The notes under the pieces were generated by a model. It did no database searches, was not told where the DNA came from, and saw only the letters and a list, made by a program, of their open reading frames with translations. Made by a program: the position numbers and the translations under genes. Shown here one piece after another: positions 1 to 9,700 of a stretch of DNA of 64,000 bases; the stretch's first letter is position 1, and each line of letters starts with the position of its first letter. Location of the stretch: the NCBI GenBank assembly GCA_014607495.2, contig CP053160.1:13826001-13890000 (forward strand), written 5' to 3'. The stretch is from Carposina sasakii (Eukaryota; Arthropoda; Insecta; Lepidoptera; Carposinidae).

Positions 1-371
1 GAACCAATAAATCGAGTATCGAAATGATAAGCACTCTCAACATGTCAATCACATAAGGCCAGTGTTTTGGCATTTCGGTCAATTTGCCCTCAAAATATGA
101 GCAGATATACCTCATTTTAGGTCTGAAGATATATGTGGAACTTGGGGAAGGCCTGTGTACTTCAGTGGACTTATCCTGGCTGAAATGTTGAAATAATGAC
201 GATGGTGAGGCTCCTATATGCGACTCTTTTAGAGAAACAGGCATTTACGAGTAAATCGATTTCGTAGTGCTAGTGTTAAATTATCACATAGGTATGGACT
301 AAACAATATCTACAGGTTCTTGTCAAACTATTGACCAGTGTGCGATCAAAGCTACTCTTTGGTACTCGTAC
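1..371. other. No gene seen; AT-rich sequence
   Basis: I see no convincing exon, RNA gene or repeat structure in this stretch. It ends where a dispersed repeat begins near position 400. Confidence 0.5.
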
Positions 372-394
372 CTAATATATTATGTACCAAAGTA

Positions 395-700
395 TATACA
401 ACCAGCTGACCCGGCGAACTTCGTTGCGCATCATATTACTAAAGTCTTGTATGCTTGTATGGATGGGCATGTATCCTTTACCTCTTCTTCGTTTTTTAAA
501 GATTTTATCGACGATCTCATCACCATATATTACTAAAGATAAAACAAAAAGTGCAACAACTCTATCCTCATCACCTTCCCGGAAAATAGAAAACAAACAC
601 TTTGGATTTGATTAAACTGTCCGGCTCAAAAGAGGTTTTCGAGTGAAAAGAATTCACTCTCATCCCTTTGATTCGTCGCTTTGTCTTTGCAAATGAAGGG
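395..700. repeat. Dispersed repeat fragment (CAGCTGACCCGGCGAACTTCG-type head)
   Basis: The segment opens with a GC-richer block around 401-430 (CAGCTGACCCGGCGAACTTC) that I recognise as a recurrent head of short insect retroposon copies. It is followed by degraded AT-rich sequence. Two overlapping open frames of 74-77 codons on opposite strands here show no protein family and are not called as genes. No target-site duplication was resolved. Family assignment rests on memory of the motif. Confidence 0.45.
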
Positions 701-1561
701 CCATTTGTAGATGACTATCTTACGCCGGGATAATAGCACTTCAATGGAAATTATTTCTCATTATTTTTAAAGGCTTTTAACGTTTTTAAAGCCTTCCCTG
801 CGAAAAGGTACCGCCGTCTAATATCCGCACATTTATTATTATAAGTAATATTGTAATAAAATTATTTAGGACATTAACTAGAGCCCTCTGTAGGTATTAG
901 ATTATGAGTCCTTAATGCATCCCATTCTCTTCTATATTATATTTTAATTTATCTTTGGTTTAATTTTAACTGTAATTTTATTTATATTTTATAATCTATG
1001 GATATCAAAAACATAACTTTTAAATGAGTATCTTGTTTATTTCGCACATAAACACACATACTACCCAACAAGTAAAAATATCTTCTTACACGAAACTAAA
1101 ACGAAAATAAATATATTTTTTCCTAGTATTTTTAACTACAAACCTACATACATGTATATGTAGGTTTGTAGTTATGCATTGTTTCATATCGCAGTTTTTA
1201 GTACTTGTTAAGTATTTTATTGTTTAAAAATCGCATCAGTTTTTCTAAATGTTTCAAATAGTTTAAATATTCTGTTAGAGAGATTCGTTTCCCCGGAAGG
1301 GTATTTGCGCACCTTTTCTATGTTACTGACTTTATTGTATTAGGAATTTCCGTAACATATTAGTTGTAATTCATTTAGTGACTACACAAAGCTTTCTCTT
1401 TCGTGACTGTTTTTAAACATATTTTTTTTATTCGATTCAGACCATACATATTATTTCTCATTATAAAATAAGAAAAACCATCAATTTTGAAAGTTAAAAA
1501 AGCCAAAGCAATCCAGATTTCTATGACTAAGGTTTCTATGACAACTACAGTCTTAATTATG
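701..1561. other. AT-rich non-coding flank of the copia element, with one short hairpin
   Basis: There is no gene. The only structure is a perfect 17-bp inverted repeat, 1134-1150 against 1157-1173, around a 6-base CATGTA spacer, giving a 40-bp hairpin. The last five bases before the retrotransposon, 1557-1561, are TTATG and are the left copy of its target-site duplication. Confidence 0.6.
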
Positions 1562-1745
1562 TGTTGAGAATATGCGAAGTATGTGAGCAACGCCATCTAC
1601 CTAATTAGTATCTATGAGTTGTTTAGGTTTTGAGTTCCAAGCCACCATCCGCGTTGTCGTACACATTATTGTAGTGCTCTGTGAAATATATTAATTAACA
1701 ACAGTTTTGCTCTATAAACTGTACTTAATTATCCACCCCCCCCGC
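1562..1745 (+). repeat. 5' LTR of the copia element
   Basis: The first 174 positions align with the 3' LTR at about 97% identity; the differences cluster near 1699-1712. The end is uncertain by a few bases, because a run of eight C residues (1736-1743) replaces the CATCCCTTCA end of the 3' copy. The LTR contains TAGATGGCG in reverse orientation at 1591-1599. Confidence 0.85.
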
Positions 1746-1980
1746 TACGCTTACAGGTAGTGAAAAAAACAACCTGTTTAGTGGATTATTAAAAGGATTT
1801 GCAGTGATTTTAAGTGTCGTAAAATATAATTACAAAATACTTAAAAAAAACGTAACTTACCGGCCGCGTACAGCATGCTAAATTGCGATACGGACTTAGA
1901 ACTTTGCGTTTACGTTCGTGTTTACTTCATAAAAACTGCTGTTATTTGTACATTATTGTGTGATTCGAGTAGTTTTCGAG

Positions 1981-2539
1981 ATGTCTATAAAAATTGACCA
2001 GTTAACGGGGACAATTATGATACGTGGAAAATCCATATGCGTGCCATTTTGAAGAAGAATTATTTGTGGATTACGTATCAGGATTATTACCGCGCCACGA
2101 GTACCGACTCAAAGTATGCAAGTTGGGTGAAAATTGACGGTAAGGCCGAATCGGACATACTATTAGCTGTCAGCCCGAGTGAATTAGCTGCTTTGGATGG
2201 ATTGTCAACCTCGAAAGAAATATGGGACAAGCTGCAGTCAACTTATCAATCGAGTGGCCAGCTAGGAAAGCTTCATTGTTGAAAAAACTTGTATTGACCC
2301 GCATGCAGGAAGAAGATGACCTGCGTAAGCACATTTCAGATTTTTTTGAGGCTGTTAAAAAGCTCAAAGAAATTGGTCTGATAGTTATAGACGAATTGTT
2401 GGCTATACTGTTACTATACAGTCTTCCAGATTCCTTTGGTATGTTTCGGACGGCGATGGAGTCGCGAGATGACTTACCAACAACCGAAACATTGAAAGTA
2501 AAGATTATAGAGATTATGAAGGCCGTAAATCAAAAGTAG
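1981..2539 (+). pseudogene. copia gag region (UBN2/DUF4219-like), frameshifted
   Basis: A start codon at 1981 opens a copia-type Gag N-terminus. A one-base loss near 2004 throws it out of frame, and the Gag reading resumes in the frame covering about 2005-2282. That frame stops at 2280 and the homologous reading moves to another frame through 2539. Gag-like signs are the LDGLSTSKEIWDKLQSTY segment and the region ending in a TAG at 2537. In intact elements this protein forms the virus-like particle; here it is broken. Confidence 0.8.
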
Positions 2540-2548
2540 CTGACCAGG

Positions 2549-3291
2549 GTGCTATGTTTGTTAAACGCAACCATGCAAATATCAATCAGAGAGAAAGAAC
2601 TACGACTACCAAAACATAAAAGTGACATTATTTGTTATCGATGTGGACGTCATGGACATTTTGCACGAGATTGTCGAGTCAAGAGTACAAAGAAGCATAA
2701 GCAGAGTGCACAACAAATAGAACGGAGTAGTAATGAGCGGAAGACAACAATGTTAATGAGCACCGCCGAAGAGGTGATGTTGGGCGAACAGAGAAAACCT
2801 GTTTGGTGTATTGACAGTGGTTGCACAGGTCATATGTGTAACATGAAACATATGTTGAATGATTTTACACGTTTGGACTCCGAGCTAAATTTAGCAAATA
2901 CTGAAAGGACACAAATAACTGGAGCTGGAAAAGTTTGCATTTCAGTAGATACAGGATGTGAAGAACGTCAAGTAGATATAGAAAATGTATTCTATGTGTC
3001 AGACCTACGAACCAATTTATTGTCAGTGGCTAAATGACAGATCGTGGGTTCGAGGTACATTTTAGAAGAAATGATGCGGTTGTGGTTGATGAAAATGATA
3101 AGGTCCACATGTGCGCCGACCGTGTCGGTAACTTGTACCATGTTAGAATGAGTAACTCAATAGCCAATAATATTGAAAAGGTGAAGAACTCATTAGATAA
3201 ATGGCATGAACGCCTTGGCCATCTTAATGAACGCGATTTGAAGAGAATGGCAAAAGATGACTTAGTTCATGGTTTAAACGTGCGAGGGTAG
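2549..3291 (+). pseudogene. copia zinc knuckle, protease and GAG-pre-integrase region, frameshifted
   Basis: Residues around 2632-2680 form a CCHC knuckle (C-x2-C-x4-H-x4-C, CYRCGRHGHFARDC) that binds RNA. The aspartic protease active site follows as W-C-I-D-S-G-C (about 2812-2835). The frame stops at 3035-3037 and continues in a shifted frame to 3291, where the H-x-R-L-G-H pre-integrase motif (WHERLGHLN) lies. Both halves match copia Pol order, so the break is damage rather than a gene boundary. Confidence 0.85.
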
Positions 3292-4130
3292 TGAAAAACT
3301 ATCGGAGTGTGAGATTTGTATAAGTGAGAAGCAAACTTGCACGCCTTTCCCTAAAGGCAGTACGGATCGCACGAGTGAGCTTTTAGAAATCGTGCATACA
3401 GATGTATGTGGTCCGATGAGGCACCAGTCATATGGTAGTAAGAAATATTTTGTGACCTTCATCGATGATAAGTCAAGATGGTGTGAAGTTTATTTTATAG
3501 CAAATAAAAGCGATGTACTAAATGTATTTAAAACGTATAAGGCATATGCTGAGAAATTTACTGATAAAAGATAAAATATCTTCAGTCTGACAATGGACGG
3601 GAATACGTGAATAATGATTTTGATGACTTTTTGAAGAAAGAAGGAATTGTAAGGAGGCTCACGGCGCCCTACACGCCCCAGCAAAATGGATCGCAGAGCG
3701 GAAAAATAGGACGCTGGTCGAGATGGCGCGGTGCATGATGCGTCAAGCAGAAACACCTCCTATGTTTTGGGCAGAGGCCGTAAATACTGCTAATTACGTA
3801 AGAAATCGGTGCCCTACTACAGCATTGAATGGACAAATCCCTTATACTATATGGAAAGGAAAGAAGCCTACTGTAATTTATATGCAAATCTTTGGATCGA
3901 AAGCTTATTATATAGATAAAGGTACCCCAAAAGGAAAATTTGATTTAAAATCACAGTTGGGAACCTTTGTGGGTTATGATAATCTGGCAAAAGCATATAG
4001 AATATATAACCCTAAAACAAGAAAGATTGTTGTAACTCGTGATGTAAAATTTATGAATGAAAATGCATTTAGACATGAGTATAAGAGATACTTGATGACG
4101 AAGATAGTATTAACGGAAATGAAAAGATGA
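3292..4130 (+). pseudogene. copia integrase region, frameshifted
   Basis: The first catalytic Asp environment, HTDVCGPM, and the following FVTFIDDKSRW segment lie at 3392-3470. A stop occurs at 3572. The core continues in other frames with QSDNGREY near 3585-3607. The distal integrase part, with a WAEAVNTANYVRNRCPT segment typical of copia, runs 3723-4130 before another stop. Integrase joins element DNA to the host genome; at least three frame changes make this copy non-coding. Confidence 0.85.
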
Positions 4131-5305
4131 TGGTAAAACTAGATATGTCCAATAATGAAAACGAAGATATGGAAGAAAATCAGATTGAGACATTAGTTGA
4201 TGATTTTAGGTCAGTTATAGTATCTGATGAAGAAAATCATAATGTTAAAAGAAGTCAAAGAAAAAGAAAATCAACAGTTTCATGGAGAGTTTAGTTGTTC
4301 CTCCAAAAAGAGGTAGAGAAGACCAAAAATAATTCGTACTGGTATGGTGGGAAGACCACATAAAGAGTATAAGCTAAAGACCATCAATGAACAAGAGGAA
4401 GAAAATGAATTTGCAGGAATTGCTGTTATTGAACCAATGACTTGGAGAGAATTGAAGGATCCCATGATGAACACAAATGGAGAACTGCCCTAGAGGATGA
4501 GTATTTGGCACATATTAAAAATAGAACATGGGAAATAGTCTCTCGACCGAGACACAGAAGGGTTATTGGAAATAGATTTGTTTTTTAGTGACAAAAGTAC
4601 TGGTAAAAAAGTAAGACTTGTCGCAAAAGGTTGCTCACAACGGCCAGGGGAGGATTTTCATGAATTTTCATCTCCCGTGGTTAGATCATCATCCATAAGA
4701 GTTATAGCTGCAGTATCGGCTGCTGAGTTTGGATTAGAGATGCATCAAATGGATGTGGTGACAGCCTACTTGAATGGTTCATTAGAGGAGGAAGTTTTCA
4801 TGGAAGTACCAGATCAACTTCAAGAAGTACTTGATAAAATTAATACAAACCAAAAGATTGGTACACAAAAAGAGTGTAGCAGACAGAAATATACTTCAAA
4901 CAGCTAAAAGCTGGAGCAAAAAATTGAATGAGTGTGTTGATAGTGTGTGTATGTTAAAGAAATCTTTGTATGGTTTACGTCAGTCAGGGTTGCAGTGGCA
5001 TAAGGAATTAGTTAAGAAATTGAAAGATATAGGTTTTGAAGCTATACCGCAAGACCCATGTGTATTTTAGCGTATAAGGATGAGCGAATGATGATAATAG
5101 CAATTTATGTTGATGATATAAATATTAGCTACAAATGATGATGCATGGTTGAATGGTGTAAAGGTACAATTATCTAATGCTTTTGAAATGAAAGATATGT
5201 GTAAGATAAGTAATTGTTTAGTATAGAATTTTCACGAGATGATGAATGCGAGTATATTTAAATCAAAAATCAATATTTAAATAAAGTGTTTAGATCGTTT
5301 CGGGA
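4131..5305 (+). pseudogene. copia reverse transcriptase region, frameshifted
   Basis: Positions 4566-4907 carry RLVAKGCSQRPGEDF, then MDVVTAYLNGSLEEEVFM, including the first catalytic Asp of the polymerase palm. Positions 4951-5070 carry LKKSLYGLRQSGLQWH. The YVDDI catalytic motif is read at about 5107-5121, in another frame from the preceding part. Stops at 4905 and 5068 and the frame changes mark damage. The spacer 4131-4560 between integrase and reverse transcriptase is degraded acidic/basic linker. Confidence 0.85.
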
Positions 5306-6064
5306 ATGAATGAATATAAGCCTATAATGACTCCTATAGATGTAAGTATGAAATTAAATAAACCTGAATGTGTTGATAATCAAATAATGGAGCAGTATCC
5401 ATATCAAAGTTTGATAGGTGCCTTGATGTATATGGCTATATCCACAAGGCCAGATATAGCATTTACAGTTAATCACTTGAGTCAATTTAATACTAATTAT
5501 AATATTCAGCATTGGAAGGCAGCTAAACGTGTGTTAAGATACTTAAAGGGTACATCTGATTATGGTTTGATGTATGAGAGAACAGGTTTACCATTGTTTG
5601 GTGTGGTTGATGCAGACTGGGGATCAAATGAGGTAGATCGTAAATCTTATTCCGGTTTTGCACTGATCTTAGCTGGCGCTCCTATAAGTTGGGAAGCGCG
5701 AAAACAACGTAGCATTGCCTTATCCAGCACAGAGGCTGAATACGTTGCCCTTTCCGAAGCTACTAAAGAGGCAATTTATATGCGTGATGTATTAAATAAC
5801 GTAGGAATGGAGTGTGAATGTGTGACTTTGTTTAATGATAATCAGGGTGCAATCAAACTTGCTCAGAGTAAAAACTATCATCCTCGAACAAAACATATCG
5901 ACGTGCGGCATCATTTTATTCGAGATATGTGCGAACGAAATGTAATTGATCTGAAATATTTGTGTTCAGACCGAATGCCTGCTGATGTTTTGACCAAGGG
6001 TTTATGCAAGATGAAGCATCATGAATGTATCCATAATTTAGGTATGATAGATTTTTGTGATTAA
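5306..6064 (+). pseudogene. copia reverse transcriptase C-terminus and RNase H, longest intact block
   Basis: This 252-codon open block is the best-preserved part of Pol. It contains LIGALMYMAISTRPDIAF, then the RNase H signature ALSSTEAEYVALSEA with its catalytic Glu and Asp, then DNQGAIKLA and the RTKHIDVRHHFIRD end motif. It ends with TAA at 6062-6064, 34 bases before the 3' LTR. It cannot act alone because upstream Pol is broken. Confidence 0.9.
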
Positions 6065-6098
6065 GGATTTATTGTCTGCTCACGACTTCGAGGGGAGG

Positions 6099-6282
6099 TG
6101 TTGAGAATATGCGAAGTATGTGAGCAACGCCATCTACCTAATTAGTATCTATGAGTTGTTTAGGTTTTGAGTTCCAAGCCACCATCCGCGTTGTCGTACA
6201 CATTATTGTAGTGCTCTGTGAAATATATTAATTAAACCTAGTTTTGCCCTATAAACTGTACTTAATTATCCACATCCCTTCA
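6099..6282 (+). repeat. 3' LTR of the copia element
   Basis: It begins TGTTGAGAAT directly after the purine tract and ends TTCA, followed by the TTATG target-site copy at 6283-6287. It contains CGCCATCTA at 6128-6136, the same CTCF-like core found in the 5' copy. Confidence 0.93.
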
Positions 6283-6688
6283 TTATGTAAATGTGAAATT
6301 AAATTTATTATTGACCATTCCCCATACCGAAATTACAGTTATAATAAGTAAGTTAAACGCGTTTAAGATGAAGTATGAAACTTCTTTCACATCTACTAAG
6401 TAAAACAGCTACTTGTAAAACAAAACGTTAACCGTGATTAAACACTTTAAATGAAACATTTCATTGTTTCACGCTGTGATAGAACAGAAATTAAACGAGC
6501 ATATACCTACAAGGACATTGTATTAAATTGTAAGAAAGTTCAAAAGCCCGTAATTCATTCAATTCTCAACTCGTGTACTTCGCTTCATTATTAGGTTACA
6601 CTGTGATAAATCTTCAATTGTTTTAATACAATATTTGAATTCAGAATCCTATAATAATTTTTCCATTTATAGCTATGTTATTAGCTGC
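6283..6688. other. Non-coding sequence between the copia element and a palindrome
   Basis: No open frame of substance, RNA gene or repeat was recognised. The only defined item is the TTATG target-site copy in the first five bases. Confidence 0.5.
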
Positions 6689-6772
6689 TATACTATACGC
6701 CAACCGTCGTGGCACACGCAGTCATACAACGTTATACGACAGCGCGTGCCACGACGGTTGGCGTATAGTATA
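6689..6772. repeat. 84-bp near-perfect palindrome
   Basis: A 27-base left arm (6689-6715) is exactly the reverse complement of 6746-6772. The spacer is itself almost palindromic around AACGTT at 6728-6733, with a few mismatches. The whole block therefore has one centre of symmetry between 6730 and 6731. It is GC-rich against AT-rich surroundings. It could be a foldback transposable element or a transcribed hairpin; the sequence alone does not decide. Confidence 0.9.
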
Positions 6773-6921
6773 ACACATTTTATTTCCTTGTGATCTTTAG
6801 AGTTATAAAATATAACTTGTCACATTTTTTGACGAAACATGTCTCTAAACTAATAATAACTTTATTTTTACCAAAAAAAAATCATTTCATCTCAATCGGT
6901 GGGTATTTAACGTGGCATAAC

Positions 6922-7500
6922 TATCGTCGTCGTCGTCAGCCTATTGCAGTCCACTGCTGGTCGTAGGCCTCCCCCAGCCACATGGCTCGATATCCCGTTT
7001 TTGCCATCCAGTCACTACCAGCGGTCCTCTTTAAGTCATCGGTCCACCTGGCCGGAGGGCGCCCAACGCTACGCTTGCCGAGGCGCGGTCTCCATTCGAT
7101 AACCCGTTTACTCCACCGTCCATCGGTTCTGCAACAGATGTGGCCGGCCCACTGCCACTTCAGTCTGCTACATTTCAAGCCTTCTGCCGGATAATCTCGT
7201 TTCGGACTTTGTCCATTAGCGAGATTCCGAACATTGACGAGGACGACTCAAAGATATGACGCAACTTCCCAAACGCTGCCCACCCAAGCTGCACTTTTCT
7301 GGTGATTTCTCCCTCGAAGTTGTGTTTACCCAACTGCAATATTTGCCCAAGGTATACATACTTCTGAATAACTTCTAGCGCTACACCTTCGACGGATATC
7401 GGCTCAGGGATGATGTGTCGATTAAACATTACCTTGGTCTTGTCCAGGTTCATCCCGAGTCCCACACGCCTCGGGGCAGCGTTGAGACTAGACAGCATAA
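6922..7500 (-). mobile_element. RTE-clade LINE, 5'-truncated 3' end, internally deleted
   Basis: On the minus strand, two fragments match the C-terminal part of RTE reverse transcriptases. 7175-7500 contains KTKVMFN, a YVYLGQ segment and GWAAFGKLRHIF. 6936-7178 contains RLKWQWAGHI, WRPRLGKRSVGRPPARWTDD and a closing QQWTA. Compared with the family, the part between FGKLRH..SS and the SLMDKVRNE block is missing, so an internal deletion is likely. The element ends at its 3' side in a short GAC/GAT triplet tail (6922-6938 on the plus strand), as expected for RTE elements, which end in microsatellites rather than poly(A). The catalytic palm is absent. Confidence 0.85.
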
Positions 7501-7599
7501 CTATAGGTAGCCATAAAAGTAAACAACTGTTTACTGCCGAGTACCTATGCAGACTGTCAAACGTTTCGTTTGGCCTAACTAAGGAGATAATCGTCATAT

Positions 7600-8190
7600 T
7601 AGCGATTAAATTAATTTATACATAAAAATACACTTCCATATATTGTTGGGATTTAACGAATGTGCTAAATTTCGCATTGGTGCCACTCAAAACATTACAA
7701 CGCAAAGTAATTCAAGTAATTACTCAATGTTATATCGTAATGAAATCAAACAAATGCCATGAATCAAACGGTGATGTTAGGAAGCGTAACTCCGAAAATC
7801 CTTAGGTACTGAATGCGGGCAATCCAGTGAGTGCTGGAGCTTACCATAAATAACATTTAGTGCTCGGCTGAGAGGTGTTCAAATTGCCTCCCCGTGATAT
7901 ATCCTACCGGCCAAGTACGTTTAGCCATATTGAATTTTTAAGCAAAGGTGCCCTAGATACACCCCTGTACGTTTGTCTTGAAAACGAGTTGGGAAGACGA
8001 CATATTTTAGGAGGGCTTAATAGGTAATAGAGTAGTTGGATATCTAGTCTTTCTTTATGCAGGTTTTATGTTGTAATCCTATACTAAAACATACGGTGCT
8101 AAAATGCAATGGGAGTCTGACAATTCAGTTTGGATACACTGCAATAACAAATACATAAAACTGAAAGCAATGAAATAATAAAAACAGCCA
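7600..8190. other. Non-coding sequence
   Basis: No gene or repeat recognised. Short open frames are isolated and without any family signature. Confidence 0.45.
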
Positions 8191-8288
8191 TGTATACAAG
8201 GTCTATCGAAAATTAGTGTTTATCTTTTGACACGAAACTAGGTAGGTATCGTAGGTATCACTAATTTTCGATAGACCTTATATACCTA
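8191..8288. repeat. Foldback / MITE-like inverted repeat
   Basis: Left arm 8198-8218 is exactly the reverse complement of 8259-8279, and the match continues outward for about eight bases with one mismatch. A 40-base spacer lies between. This is the structure of a small hairpin element. No target-site duplication was resolved. Confidence 0.8.
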
Positions 8289-9427
8289 TATACACGTAAT
8301 ATCCACAACGTAGTAAGTTCGTAGTTCGTAGCACTTCGTAGCATGCGCTACGATACGTAGCACGCTTATGATAATAGATGACTGAATCTACCACGATACC
8401 TCCATAATATATTCTATTCTTGGATAATTTACTGCAACACATTAAAAATTTCAATGAATTTCGGTGGAAAATTCCAATGGATAATAACTCGGAATCATGA
8501 TATAGCATTACAACTACTAGTATACGATTATTCGTAGGCATACTTACTTATTTAAAAAGAAAAAGCAACGAACCATGGAGATTTTCAAATTATCTCATCT
8601 CATGCGGGGTTAACAATATCAAACCTAACTATGCGAAACCCGCGAAAAATTGCAGCAAAATTCTGACCCAAATATTCTTGGAGAGAAAAAGATACGCAAT
8701 GAATAAATAAACAGAAGGCCACGGCGGGGTCGGTCGCCGGGACGTGGTACTGCCGAAAACATACTCTATGTTACGACTTATACGTCATAAATGTATATAA
8801 ATGTATATATATGCTCATCTCAAGACTTTGTAATGATTAGCATAAAAGGCCGGTGGACACTAGTGGATGAGGTTTGCGCAGGACAGAGGACAGTGGCGTA
8901 GTAAAGACAAGACCTTTACTCAGCAGCACTGGGGTGTAGAAGGCTATATAGATAATTATTTGCGAACTACTGCAACATTTGACTAGCAATAGATTGGTTT
9001 GCACTAATCACCAAACTATTGCTAAGCAAAAGTATCCCTAGTTAGGTCAACCGAACTAACAACCGGACTACTACTACTAGAGAAGATAGATATATCACAA
9101 CCAAGAGTACATCTTTAAGCCGCGACCACCAAATCTGTTTCCCCCGCTAAATGTTCTCTCAAGTTGAAACGTAACGGGGTAAAACGGGACAAGGTAAGAC
9201 GGGTAACAAGCAAGTTCCAAGCTCTTGAGACAAAAGAAAACTCTCCAGTTAACGATGTACCCCTCGCACCTCTGTGTTGCCACTTTCGGGAATTAAATTT
9301 ATCTAGAAAAGTGTAAATGTTCATTGAGAGCGTAATAATTGCCGCGCTTTGAGATTTTTGAAAGGGTATTTATATTTTGAGTTGACTTTATTTTTTGTGA
9401 AGACTTAAATTGTAGGTAAGTCAAATA
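8289..9427. other. Non-coding sequence
   Basis: Nothing beyond short unconserved open frames was found. Confidence 0.45.
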
Positions 9428-9700
9428 TACAGGATGTTTTTTCGTTGCCACCCTTAACGAAGGGTACGTACTCTATACATCAAATAAAGTAAGTTTATGC
9501 CAAAAGAATGCTGGGAAACGATGTAAATTTTTTTGAAGAAAAAAAATATTACTTTATCAGGCGAAATTTATAGTTTATAGTGTCCAGTGTTTATGCTAGT
9601 TTTTTCATAGACAGGACATTAATTATTTCTCGTGAAAAAATCTTGCTACGCGCTAAAATCAGTTTCACTAGTTGTACAATGTTACCTACTTCATTGCCAC
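9428..9700 (+). repeat. Dispersed repeat family A, copy 1 (TACAGGATGTTTTTTCG head)
   Basis: The block starting TACAGGATGTTTTTTCGTTG is repeated nearly base for base at 22192 for about 230 bases, through the CTTGCTACGCGC segment near 9645. Related but more diverged copies lie at 53290-53690, with an inverted 3' fragment at 27915-28000. The type of element is not known to me. Confidence 0.75.

Larger units (their letters stand above)
1562..6282 (+). mobile_element. Ty1/copia LTR retrotransposon, complete but decayed
   Basis: Both long terminal repeats are present (1562 to about 1745 and 6099-6282), and a single gag-pol unit lies between them. The 3' copy starts TG and ends CA. The next five bases, TTATG at 6283-6287, repeat the five bases before the 5' copy (1557-1561), so the ends and a 5-bp target-site duplication are fixed. 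A purine-rich primer, GAGGGGAGG, sits directly before the 3' repeat. Internal domains appear in copia order: gag, zinc knuckle, protease, integrase, reverse transcriptase, RNase H. The reading frame is broken at least eight times, so this copy cannot encode its own proteins. Over the first 174 positions the LTRs differ at about five, roughly 97% identity. Confidence 0.95.
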
